Assembly (NCBI RefSeq): GCF_000346465.2
Contig: NC_034015.1
Location: 9,294,923-9,358,922, forward strand
Direction of reading: 5' to 3'
Origin: Prunus persica
Lineage: Eukaryota; Streptophyta; Magnoliopsida; Rosales; Rosaceae
DNA length: 64,000 nucleotides
Position numbers and translations under genes: made by a program. The notes under the pieces are model-generated. The model did not search any database. It worked only from the letters and a program-made list of their open reading frames with translations, and was not told where the DNA came from. Positions 13,401-23,115 of this stretch are shown here, in pieces; the first letter of the stretch is position 1; each line of letters starts with the position of its first letter.

Positions 13401-16044
13401 TCCACATATCCATATCTTGTTAACTACCATGTGGTTTGTGGTTAATGTCCCTGTTTTATCTGTGCAAATGCAACTAGCAGAACCCATTGTCTCACATGCT
13501 GAGAGATGCCTTACGAGTGCCCTATCATTCATTAATTTTTTCATAGCAAAAGCAAGGCTCAGCGTCGCTGCCAATAGTAATCCTTCGGGAACTGCAACAA
13601 CAATTATAGTTACCGCAATAGCAAAGTAGTTCAATAGGATTACCGCATCGGTTGAAGACCAATCAGTGATCTCGTTGTTAAGTATTTTTTCCACCAAAAA
13701 TCTTACTGCCAATACCGAAAATGTCAACACAGCAAAAGTCAGACCAATTTTACCAATAATTATAGCAACACCATTCAGCTTTACCTGCAGTGGGGTCTCA
13801 TCTTCTTCTTCTTCACTCAGAGCTGTCATCAACTTTCCCCATTTAGTTCTCATACCAACTGTTGTCACCAGCATTATACCTGACCCATCCTGCACTTTAG
13901 TTCCTGAAAGAAGAAAAGGCTTCTCTTCATATACATTCACTGGCTCACTCTCACCTGACAAGCTTGACTCATCAATCAGCAAAGAGTATCCTGATATGAA
14001 AAATCCATCTGCTGGAACTTGGTCCCCAATTGACAAATGGACAATATCTCCAACAACCAAGTCATAAATGGAAACTTTTTGTCTTTTTTTATCCCTAGTG
14101 ACCTGAACGAAAATCTTTTTCTTCTCCCTGTCCAAATCCTTGAATTGCAATGCTTGTCTGTAGTCACTAATGGCAGTAACCACAACGACTAAGACTATAC
14201 TAATTAAAATTCCCACACCATCGTCCATGCCTTTTGGCCACCCCTCAGTGGCAATTCCAACTCCTATTGAAACCACAGCACATACCATAAGGATAATTAA
14301 TGTTAAGTCTTGTAGGGCTTCCCATACAAACATAAAAAATGTTCCAGGAGGTTTCTCCGTATAGCGGTTTAAGCCATAAACATTTTGCCTGATTGGTATG
14401 TTACTATCCTTGACACCTTCATCTAGCGAGACAGAGACTTTCCTTAAAATCCCATGAATTCCACCATGCATTTTCAAGGCCTGAATATCATGGCCACACG
14501 TGATAGATGCAAGTTCATCTGGGTAAATGCTGAAACCTGCAATTCTGGCATCTTCAGACAGCTTGTATTCATCCTGTCCTGGCTTTTCATTGGATCGATC
14601 ACCAGCACCATGCATTTTCAAGTCCTTAAGATCATGGCCACACGTGATAGATGCAGGTTCATCAGGGAGAATGCTGAAACCTGCAGTTCTGGCATCTTCA
14701 GACAGCTTGTATTCATCCTGTCCTGGCTTTTCATTGGATCGATCACCAGCAAGATTTTCAGGCTATAAGGAAAAAAAATCAAAAGCCAATTTTTCAATTT
14801 TGTTTGTTTTGAACAAAATAATCTTCCGGGTTTGAAATAGTATATTATGGGATTTCAACAACTATCATGATCATTTGGTGGAGTAATGGGATTTCAAAAG
14901 ATAGTATGACCAACAAGATTTTCAGGCTGTAAGGAAAAAAAATCATGAATCCTAGTATATAGTATTAACCCTAGGATTTATTATCACGCAATAAATCAAA
15001 GAGTCCTCAATTCTTAAGCATGACCCTAGTATTATACCATAAAATCAAAATTAAAACTAAGTTTTTCAGGCCCATAAGATACTATTTTGAAGTATTTTTC
15101 ACTTTCAGCATTAATATATATTTTTTTTTTAAGAATTACTAGAAGTTAACATACTGTTTTCTAATACACGAAAGCATACATTGGTGCTGACAATTATTAT
15201 TTCAGAAAGACGACCAAATCCGTGTGTGCACCATGTTTGACTGAAAATCACAATCAACTGAAATTAAACAAATAGTTGAGCATGATCTGCCAACTCCTGC
15301 ATTCCCTTTTTCGGTTTTATAATCAAACAAGACGTTAATGTAAAAACAATTTTTCTTGATAATTTAATACGATCCATAATACTCCTTACCAAAACAAAAA
15401 AAAAACAAAAAAGTGAAGCATAATTTTATGCCATGTTAGCATCACATACATATATGCAAGATGAATGATATTCATATAAATTGAAATAGCATGGAAAATA
15501 TTAAACGGACGGGGATCGAAAAACAGAAATTGAGAACAAACGTGGGACCACCCACGCGTAACGCATTGTAAGCCGAAACAAAATCCCTAGCCTCCTGCTT
15601 GTCTTTCTTTCTTTCATTTTGTGAGTTCTAATCCAAAATAAATATCATCCATTCAGTAGGAAATGACAATTTAATTTACAACCTACGATTAGCGATCACT
15701 GAATTTTTAGCAGTCCAAATTACTCAAATTAAAATACTGAAAATCGTTTTAATTTCTTTTGTTTTCCTACCCTTTTTTTTCTCGGTAACCAAACAACCAG
15801 GCCAGCTAAACCTCTATAAATGGCGGCGTGTTCATATTTTTTTAACGAAATCAAAACAAAAACGTAAAAACTGCATAAGCTGAGAGAGAGAGAGAGAGAC
15901 CTGTCTTTGAAGCTTCTTCTTCTCGGCCTCGGACCGCTTAGCGAGATCGGCGACGTAGCGGAACCTCCTGCGAAGGTTCTTGACGTGCGTGACGGCTTTT
16001 TTCCATCAACGAATAGTTTCCTCCGAAGGATTCTTGCTCTCCAT
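10407..16044 (-). CDS. P2B Ca2+-ATPase, ACA4/ACA11 type, rearranged and possibly pseudogenised
   Basis: Autoinhibited Ca2+ pump. Family members ACA4/ACA11 export cytosolic Ca2+ into the vacuole and are released from autoinhibition by calmodulin. Exons on the minus strand: 15901-16044, 12651-14762, 12404-12562, 11285-11456, 10891-11189 and 10407-10703. Splice phases agree throughout, giving 1060 codons before the stop. Motifs, numbered on the joined frame: SLSGES actuator loop, DKTGT (phosphorylated Asp about 483), [21 protein letters not shown] and typical TM segments. Oddities: codon 13 of exon 1 is TGA (16006-16008). The usual EKIRVA...ALxFI segment after exon 1 is absent. A 48-residue unit is duplicated at the start of exon 2. 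PEGLP in TM4 reads PEGLL (L444). MDTLGA reads MDPLGA. The C-terminus carries an exon-1-derived KNPCRRFRF tail. Translation from the first in-frame ATG after the TGA (14613-14615) would give about 963 residues without the N-terminal calmodulin site. The catalytic core is otherwise open, so recent decay or altered regulation are both possible. Confidence 0.8.
11457..12403 (-). other. Intron 3 of the Ca2+-ATPase gene (947 bp)
   Basis: The intron lies between exons ending GGAACAGAG and starting GTTGCCAAGG. It holds a poly-A run near 11590 and no recognisable element. Confidence 0.7.
14465..14752 (-). repeat. 144-bp in-frame tandem duplication in ACA exon 2
   Basis: Two 144-bp units (14465-14608 and 14609-14752) encode near-identical 48-residue blocks. 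Each runs from [20 protein letters not shown] to GHD...LKMHG. Only one such block is normal in the family (compare EYKL...AGFSI...DELAS in ACA4). The copies differ at a few residues ([11 protein letters not shown] versus [11 protein letters not shown]), so the duplication is in-frame and not brand new. Confidence 0.95.
14763..15900 (-). other. Intron 1 of the Ca2+-ATPase gene, with a duplicated splice-acceptor fragment
   Basis: The intron is about 1.14 kb. At 14911-14944 it carries a second copy of the exon 2 acceptor neighbourhood (partner about 14748-14781). This includes the TTTCCTTACAG acceptor and the first codons of exon 2, after which it diverges. The donor is followed directly by a (CT)n run. 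I do not find the missing EKIRVA-type segment in it. Confidence 0.7.
15901..16044 (-). pseudogene. ACA exon 1 (calmodulin-binding N-terminus) with in-frame TGA
   Basis: Starting at ATG 16044-16042, the frame reads [12 protein letters not shown], then TGA, then [17 protein letters not shown] and [18 protein letters not shown], ending at a CAG|GT donor. The layout matches the conserved ACA N-terminus (KNPS-E-LRRWR...VKNRRRRFR...). The TGA sits where an Arg is usual, which fits a CGA-to-TGA change. The calmodulin-binding core lies after the stop. Exon 1 joins exon 2 in phase 0. Confidence 0.85.
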
Positions 16045-16692
16045 TTCCACTGTTTTTTTCTCTGTCCTCACAATATTCAGAGAGATGCAGAAAAAGAGAG
16101 AGTCGCTCAGAGGCGAAGACTAGAGGGAGAGAGGGAACGGGAACGGGAACGGGAAACCAAAGCTGTAGAGTCGCAGTCTTCTAAGCCAAAGGGGAAGATT
16201 CCGTACATATGCGCGCAAAACGTTTGTCCTGTGTCCTGCCGTAGCGGGGGCCACGTCACGTGGTTTACCGCGTCGGTCGGATTATTTAATCAGATAATAT
16301 TGTTTACGTGTGCATTAGAACAACTCCACCTATTTGCCTTTAGCCATGGCAAGGGGAGAGCTAGGGCAATAGTGGTTACCTTTGCAAATAGTATTTTGTG
16401 TTTGTCTCAGGGTTTGCCTTATGCCCTCCCCTCTTTTTAGTTTTTTGTATTGCCTTTCAGCAGAAATTAAAATACAGAATGCAGCCTCAGCGAGTACTTA
16501 AATTGCTTCTTTGATTGTTGCTTCACATTTATTTGTGTTTGGAGCGTCAGAAAGCAGGGAGGAAAAGAAGTATCTTTTCAATGACCCTACGGGACAGCAG
16601 CCACGACAAGAAAGGCCGGCGAATGGACTTGGCCATCACCGGCACACAGCTTCTTCACCAACCAAAAGTAACACATCAGCTTGCCACTACCA
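16045..16692. other. Upstream region of the Ca2+-ATPase gene, with a Harbinger end fragment
   Basis: 5' flank of the pump gene, including a GGGAAC-type short repeat near 16135-16157. From 16318 to about 16425 it carries a second, diverged copy of the first 100 bases of the Harbinger element that starts at 16696. That copy is also preceded by TTA. No other gene is seen. Confidence 0.6.
16318..16425. mobile_element. Truncated PIF/Harbinger terminus
   Basis: About 100 bases match 16696-16795 (the GGCAAGGGGAGAGCTAGGGC block and following GCAAATAGTATTTTG), with TTA at 16315-16317. No matching second terminus was found, so this is a fragment or the end of a small MITE. Confidence 0.6.
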
Positions 16693-16944
16693 TTAGAGCA
16701 ACTCTACCCATTTGTCCTTAGCTATGGCAAGGGGAGAGCTAGGGCAATAGTGGTTACCCTTGCAAATAGTATTTTGTGTTTCCACCCATTGCCATGGCTA
16801 AGGGCAATTACTATTCATTTTTTTGTTTTTTTCACAACTTTTTTAATGAAAATAATTAATTTGGATAATATTTTCATATAAGATTTCCGGGTTCCTACAT
16901 TTCAAGACTATTCATAATCGGATAAAATTTCCGGATAAGATTTT

Positions 16945-17130
16945 TGGATTCAAATTTCGGATGAATTTCAAAATTCAAATTTCAGATAAATTTTTGGGTT
17001 CAAATTTTGAATGAATTTCAAACTTCAAATTTCAGATAAATTTGGGTTCAAATTTCGGATGAATTTCAAAAATTCAAAATTCATATAAATTTGGGTTCAA
17101 ATTTCGGATGAATTTCAAATTTCAGATAAG
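16945..17130. repeat. Subterminal tandem repeats in the Harbinger element
   Basis: About four copies of a roughly 50-60 base unit built on GGTTCAAATTTCGGATGAAT and TTTCAGATAAATTT lie upstream of the transposase start. Such repeats are candidate binding sites for the element's own MYB-like protein, by analogy only. Confidence 0.7.
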
Positions 17131-17277
17131 ATTTTCATTCAATCAAATCAAGCCACGTGGCATGTCTATCTTGCCAAAATTTTCTATAAAACCAGAGGCT
17201 CAGCTCATACATCTCACACCACATCTTTCTATATTTTCATTTATCAGAGTTTAGATTTCATACTTCATTCATTCTCA

Positions 17278-18646
17278 ATGGAAGATTTTAGGAGAGGCTT
17301 GGAGAGGCAAGAGCGAGAAACAAATGAGAGAAACCGTAGAGCAGATGAAATCAATGAGTTGCAGAGACAAGTCGATGAACAAGTTCTCATAGCAGTGGCT
17401 TTGCAAGATGAAGAGAACCAAGGTCGCCGCCGTGGTTCACAAGTCGGCCGCCGCCGGAATGTGGAAAGACATAGGCATTCTCAGAGTAAGAATCTTTTGG
17501 AAGATTATTTTATCCCAACTTCTTTGTACTCTGATGTTGATTTTCGAAGGCGATTTAGAATGCAACCTCATTTGTTCAATAAAGTCATGCATGATATTTG
17601 CAATTATGATGCATACTTTGTTCAAAAGTGTGATGCTACTGGGGTTTTGGGGCTTCTTCCGGAGCAAAAGCTTACAGCTGTTATACGAATGTTGGCGTAT
17701 GGAGCATCTGCTGATCAGGTGGATGAGATTGCCCGGATGGGGAAGTCCACTACGTTGGAGGCTTTGGTAAGATTTTGTCAAGCAGTTGAAACTCTGTACA
17801 CTAGGGACTACCTGCATAGACCTACTCCCAGGGACCTCCAACGGCTTCTACAAAAAGCCGAAGCTCGAGGATTTCCAGGAATGATTGGTAGCATCGACTG
17901 CATGCACTGGCAATGGAAGAATTGCCCAACTGCCTAGCAAGGTGATTACGGAAATAGAAAAGGCCAAAAAAGTATCATCCTTGAAGCCGTTGCTGGCTTC
18001 GACACATGGGTTTGGCATGCTTTCTTTGGAGTTGCAGGATCCCAAAATGACCTCAACGTGCTGGGTCAATCCCCGGTCTTCAACGATGTATTGAGAGCAG
18101 GGCCCCAATATCACCTATCAAGTCAACAATACAGTGTACCAGACGGGGTATTATCTAGCTGACGGCATCTACCCGAGGTGGACTACTTTTATCAAATCCA
18201 TTCCGAATCCCCGATACCAGAAGCAAAAATTATTTGCTACCTATCAAAAGGGATACAGGAAAGATGTCGAAAGGTGTTTTGGCATCCTTCAAGCTCAGTG
18301 GTTAATTATTCGAGGTGCGGCCCGTATGTTTGATGAGGAGATCCTCAGAAGCATTATGATAACTTGCATCATCCTCCATAATATGATTGTGGAGGATGAG
18401 TACGATTATGATGCTTTAGAGGTCTACGAACCGGATCCAATGAACACGGCCTTGACACGGATTTATGAAAGGCCCATGGGGCCAAGTGGAGAACCGTTTC
18501 AACCGGAACCGTTGGTGAGGGATGGTCATTTGATGACCCGAATGATAGATCGATATACAGAGATGCAATCTTCGTATATTCATGAAATGCGTCAAGTTCA
18601 CTTGATGGAGCATCTATGGGCGGTGAAAGGCAATGAAGATGAATGA
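17278..18646 (+). pseudogene. PIF/Harbinger (HARBI1/ALP1-like) DDE transposase, disabled
   Basis: Transposase that would cut and join the element's ends in the nucleus. The frame opens at ATG 17278 (MEDFRRGLERQERE) and shows a charged helical N-terminus and the DDE nuclease domain. The first Asp is in SIDCMHW (about residue 206), the second in GVAGSQNDLNVL, and the Glu in DVERCFGILQ. The tail includes CIILHNMIVEDE. There are two lesions. A TAG at 17935-17937 sits where the family has Trp (NCPTAW). A +1 shift near 18107 moves the remainder into the frame read from about 18134 to the stop at 18646. The family is clear from HARBI1-like motifs. It faces the MYB-like gene at 18982. Confidence 0.9.
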
Positions 18647-18981
18647 TGGAGCATAGATGCTTTGGTTATGTTTTATTTAGTTATGGTTAGGTTGTGTTGT
18701 ATTTTTATTTATTATGGTTTGGTTGTGGTTTGTTATTATTATTGTGCCTTGTTTGTAGTTTTTTTTGTTTTTATTTTGTTTTGTTTGAAGTATGGAATAT
18801 GTTGAATAAAAAGGTAATTTATTGAATGCTTTGTTTATTAAATAACGAAATCTAATACAAGTCATTACGAATTACTACTACTAAAATAAAATACATGAAT
18901 TACAACAACTTTAATAGAAAACATGAAAAATACAAATACATAAAAGGTATGCTAACTAATTTAATAGTTTCCATCATTTAA
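18647..18981. other. Spacer between the two Harbinger genes
   Basis: AT-rich 3' regions of two convergent genes, rich in TTGTTTTATT-type runs. Nothing else is seen. Confidence 0.6.
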
Positions 18982-20137
18982 CTAATCCGTGTTGCTAGGC
19001 CCATCATCCCCGAAAAGTCTTCTTCTCATAACATCCCTTCGTTCTAGCTTCCAAAATTGTTTTGTTTCAGGGGACATATGACTTGTATCCATCGCCATGG
19101 TTTCCCGATCCGTCTTGTCCATATCTTTTTTGCGCAAATACTCCCTTTCTCGTGCATACTCAGCTTGAAGGGCCAACTCGTTATCTTGACGTTTCTGCTC
19201 CATTTCAATTCTTATGCCGTTTTGCCTTGCAATTTCCTCCAAAAACTTTGAATTATTATTGCTTGAATTACCCGCTTTCTTTGCCTTCGCGGCCTTTCGG
19301 CCAATGGGCCTCGGCTCCTTTTCGATGGGTGAGTCTTGACTCATAGGAGAATCGAGAGGTGAATCCGATGTCATTAAATCACGGAGTGGCGTCTCGTTTA
19401 ACACAACGGCGGGACCCGTCGGAATAATTATGAAGCGTTTGCAATATTTCACCACCTCCCAACATTCATGATGGTTGAAACTTTTTTTGCCACCCCCGGT
19501 TGCACCGAACCACATTTGTGCTTGAATCATCTATTTAACAAAAAAATGGAAATGCAATAAATATTTAAAATGCATTGGATATGCAAGTAACAAAAAAAAT
19601 AATAATGGAAATGCAATTAACCTTACAAATAAATTAGAAGTGCAAGAAAATTAAGAAACAAGTGGAACTGCAAGAAATATTAACAACATATTGAAAATGC
19701 AAGAAATATTAACAAAATATTGAAAATGCAAGAAATATTAACAAAATATTTAAAATGCAAGAAATATTAACAAAATATTTAAAATGCAAGAAATATGAGC
19801 AAAATATTGAAAATGCAAGCAATATTAACAAAATATATATATTAGGAGATTAAACTTAATAAAACAAAAATTATAAAATACTTACCTCGTTAGTACGATT
19901 TTCCCCGCTTCTATAGTTGTCCATCGCTTTTGCTAGGGCAGCTCTCCATTTTCCCAACTCTTTATTGAGAATTTTCCACCTACTGGATAATGCCATCTCT
20001 GTACGAGTAGACCCCGGAATTTTTTCACAAAATTCGGCATGAATTTTTTTCCACATATAAAAAAATTTCATCTCATTGCCGGACACGGGACAATGACAAA
20101 TTTGGAGCCAAGCCTCACACAAGGAAACATCTTCCAT
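18982..20137 (-). CDS. PIF/Harbinger MYB/SANT-like accessory protein
   Basis: Partner protein of the Harbinger transposase, thought to bind the element ends and help nuclear import and excision. Exon 1 is 19886-20137 (starts MEDVSLCEAWL) and exon 2 is 18982-19530. They join in phase 0 with a GTAAG donor and a TAG acceptor, giving 266 residues. Exon 1 holds the trihelix/SANT-like fold (WLQIC...FYMWKKIHAEF...RSLSxRWKILNKEL-like pattern with R-W-K-I-L-N-K). Exon 2 has the ECWEVVKYCKRF block, a basic stretch GRKAAKAKKA (possible nuclear signal) and a charged coiled-coil C-terminus. No stop or frameshift is visible, unlike the transposase next to it. Its intron contains the 29-30 bp repeat array. 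Confidence 0.85.
19690..19845. repeat. 29-30 bp minisatellite in the MYB-like gene's intron
   Basis: About five copies of a unit reading AAAATGCAAGAAATATTAAC plus AAAATATT(T/G), with few changes. Confidence 0.85.
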
Positions 20138-21151
20138 GGTGCTTTAAGCCCCTCTGGTTTCGATAGAAGAAGCCATAAAAATATGAAATCAAAATACAAG
20201 GTGAAAAAGAGGAAAATGTTGAGTAAAGAGTGAATAATAGTAGAAGTATAATGAAATGTATGAGGATTGATGTTGAAAGTGAAGGGTATTTATAGGTATT
20301 TATAGAAAAAAAAAATCTGAATTTTTTAGAATTTTTTAAAAAAATTTCTGATTTTTTTTCATATTTTTATTGCCCAAAAAATGCCAGCCGCAGGATTGGA
20401 TTCGGATATGCTGATCGGAGGGCTGGGGGCGCGACACGTGGCATCCAGCCGTTGGAGCTGACGTCAGCGTGATGCAAGCGCTGACGTCAGCGCCCGCGGG
20501 CTGAAGCTGGGGCTCGACTCGCCTTCGGACTGGCCCGAGTTAGTGGGTCCCACAAGCCCCCCGAGCTTGAGCTAGCCGCTGGAACGATTTGTTTTTTTTT
20601 TTTTCCCCTCACCTCGGGCTCGGCTGGCCTGTTGGACTCGCTCTTATTGGCGGGAAAAGTGTTTACTTTGCCTTCGTCACATGATTTTGATTTCCTTGGC
20701 GGATTATACAAATTATAAAGTGACACTAATTTTCCCTTTGAGGATTAATTATTGTTCAACACCTTTTAGCTATAAAGAAAAAATAATAATAATCACTTGA
20801 CCAAATATCCTAATTCTGAAATTCTCGAAGTTTGACTTAGCATTATAGGCTAAAATATAAGAAAAATTAGTGTATAGACTATAGTTTAGTGTCTGCCCAA
20901 AAAAAAAAAGAGTATAGTTTAGTGATAAAAAAATTAATAATTAAGATATCATAAATTAAGTATTTTGGTTTTGGATTTGGTGAATGGGTTTTGGATTTGG
21001 TTTTATAATAGGACAACAATGTGGCCCAAATTGGATGGACCTATTTAAATTCATAGGGGAAAAGATTGTTTTGTCCCTCTTAATTTAAGAGACTTTTCTC
21101 AAAATAAAATTATTTGAGGGAACCTGAATAGATGAGGATTCTATATATATA

Positions 21152-21360
21152 CTAGCCCCTTAGTACATATGCATGTGTCAATTGGTTTTTTTTTTTAAGA
21201 ATTAAAACAATAATAGGTAGTTGTGTTCCATAAAAATAGCATCCATTACTTGATTTTTAAAATAAATAAATTAATATGAAAAAATGCGAATTTACCATAT
21301 TAACCTCATTAATAATTTTAATTCTTAATGTTTGCATTAACCAATGACATTTTATGGATG
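21152..21360 (-). mobile_element. Helitron-like remnant (copy 2)
   Basis: Read on the minus strand this ends in a short palindrome (ACATATGCATGTGT region), then GGGGCTAG, followed by T. That is the CTAG-T end expected of Helitrons. The body is shared with 1088-1305 and with 51003-51283. Confidence 0.5.
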
Positions 21361-21567
21361 ATTTAGATCATTGAAAAAAAATAATTTGTAGGGTATCCCT
21401 CAAATAAAATTATTTGAGAAAATCCTCAATAGAATGAGACTGTATATAGGGTCCTTCTTCGTTACGAAGTCCACTATGCGGATTGGTTACGAATATCTAT
21501 TTTTGACCCTGCGATGATATCAAATTTAAACCCTTCATTTCTTCTTTTCTTTCACTGAGTTCACTCT

Positions 21568-21569
<2 letters not shown>

Positions 21570-21612
<43 letters not shown>
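21570..21612. repeat. (CT)n microsatellite
   Basis: Near-pure CT run in a pyrimidine-rich block, equivalent to 1490-1528 in copy 1. Confidence 0.9.
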
Positions 21613-21623
<11 letters not shown>

Positions 21624-21838
21624 TCTTTCTTTTTAATTCTTGCTTCTATTTTCTTTTCTTTCCTTCTCTCTTCTCTCTTTGTTTCCCGCATTTATTCCTT
21701 TATCTCTCTCTCCTGTGTCTTTTTTTTTTCTCTTCTTCTTTCTCTTCACCAGTTTTCTTCTTCCTCTTTATTCCTTATCTAATATCTATGTTTCTCTTTT
21801 TTTTTAATCCTATTTTTCCCCTTCTCTCTCTCTAAGAA

Positions 21839-22441
21839 TGATTTTAAATTTTTGAAAGGTTTTTAAATTTTTAACGTTTTGATTTTTGTTTTAATATTTT
21901 GGTTGTTTTCTTTTATTTATTATGGGAGTTACAATTGTTTAAATTTTCAGTTTTTATTTTATATTCATTGCCTTAATTTTTCTGGTTAAATGTGTCTGGA
22001 GGTTACTAGTATTGGATACCTATAAAAGGTCACTCCTCCTTCACATTTCAACACACCACAATCAAATTTCTCTATTCTCATACTTTCATATATTCCCTAC
22101 TTTCCATATTATTTTTGAGTAACGGTTTTGTAGCTTGGAGATTTCTATCTCACTGTGAACATGCTCATAGCGGACCTTAATCCTGCGTATTGAGGTCGTA
22201 TCTTGGAATCTTGTAGACCATTATTACCTAAACGTCAGGAGGCTACAAAGGCTTTAGGACAACGTCTTTGACGTGCTTTCACTATACCAAGCTTACTTTC
22301 TTAATCTTAACTTTTATTTATTTATTTATTTGTTTCGTTAATTTTTACTTTACTGTTAAAACTTTATTTTATATATTATTTATATCTAAAAGTTTTGAAT
22401 AGGAATTTTATAAAGAAGGAAAAATCACAATTTTAAAAACA
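21839..22441 (+). repeat. 5' LTR of the copia element
   Basis: It starts TG and ends CA. It contains a CCTATAAAAGG TATA-type promoter motif near 22019-22030 and aligns with 27654-28245. Confidence 0.8.
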
Positions 22442-23115
22442 ATCTAAAGCCTTTATATGTTAAAAGTTTTCGTTACCGTATTTTCTGTTGGTACAAGTTC
22501 AATTTAGTTTCTTTCTTTAATTTAAAAATAAATAAAAAAAATAAAAACGGAAAAGGACGAAACCTTCTCTAAACTGTACTTATTAGCTTTTGATTGTGTT
22601 TTAAGCCTACACGTTTTCAACTTTAAATTTCAACTCTAAAACTTTTATAATTTTAAAAAACAAAAATAAATAGAGAGGAATAGTTTGTCTAAATTGATTC
22701 AGTTTTTATTGCCTGAGTTTTTTGTTAATTATTGCTTGCCACACATTAAAGTCCAACATTAAACAAATCCATTTTTAACAATATTACACTATTCCAAGTT
22801 AGTCTGTTTTGGAAGAGAATAAAAAATTTACTTACAAAATCCATTTAAGACATAGTTACATTGATGTGCCGTTTGGTGTTTAAAACAACTTTCAAAATCT
22901 TAATCAAGTCAGTTTTAAAAGTTAATTAAGTACACCAAATTTTTCTAACCGTGTTTTAAGACAAAACTGAAGTAAAATATCTTGTTATAAACTTGGCACG
23001 TTTTTTTCTTTTAAGTTATTGTTTGTTTATCAATTGTTTGATTATTATTAAATCTCAATTTCTATTACATTAATATACCAGATTTGTTACTTCATTATTG
23101 TTTATTGAAATTGAG

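Larger units (their letters stand above)
16696..20643. mobile_element. PIF/Harbinger DNA transposon, 3948 bp
   Basis: TTA target duplications lie at 16693-16695 and 20644-20646. Imperfect terminal repeats are GAGCAACTCTACCC at the left and GAGCGAGTCCAACA inverted at the right. The element carries the two genes of this superfamily, facing each other: a DDE transposase on the plus strand and a MYB/SANT-like DNA-binding protein on the minus strand. The 3' 250 bases are strikingly GC-rich with two GCTGACGTCAGCG copies (about 20457-20493). The transposase is broken, so movement would need help from another copy. Confidence 0.85.

Noticed and set aside
13955..13966. SLSGES instead of TGES in the pump's actuator loop
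   Set aside because: ACA4/ACA11-type pumps naturally have SGES here, so it is not a lesion.
14454..14835. Plus-strand frames with an internal repeat
   Set aside because: They are the antisense of the 144-bp tandem duplication in the ACA exon 2.
15907..16440. 177-residue plus-strand frame
   Set aside because: It is antisense of ACA exon 1 joined to upstream flank and a Harbinger fragment; no family motif.
19690..19845. Repeat array that could suggest CRISPR
   Set aside because: Units are contiguous without unique spacers and lie in an intron of a plant transposon gene; it is a minisatellite.
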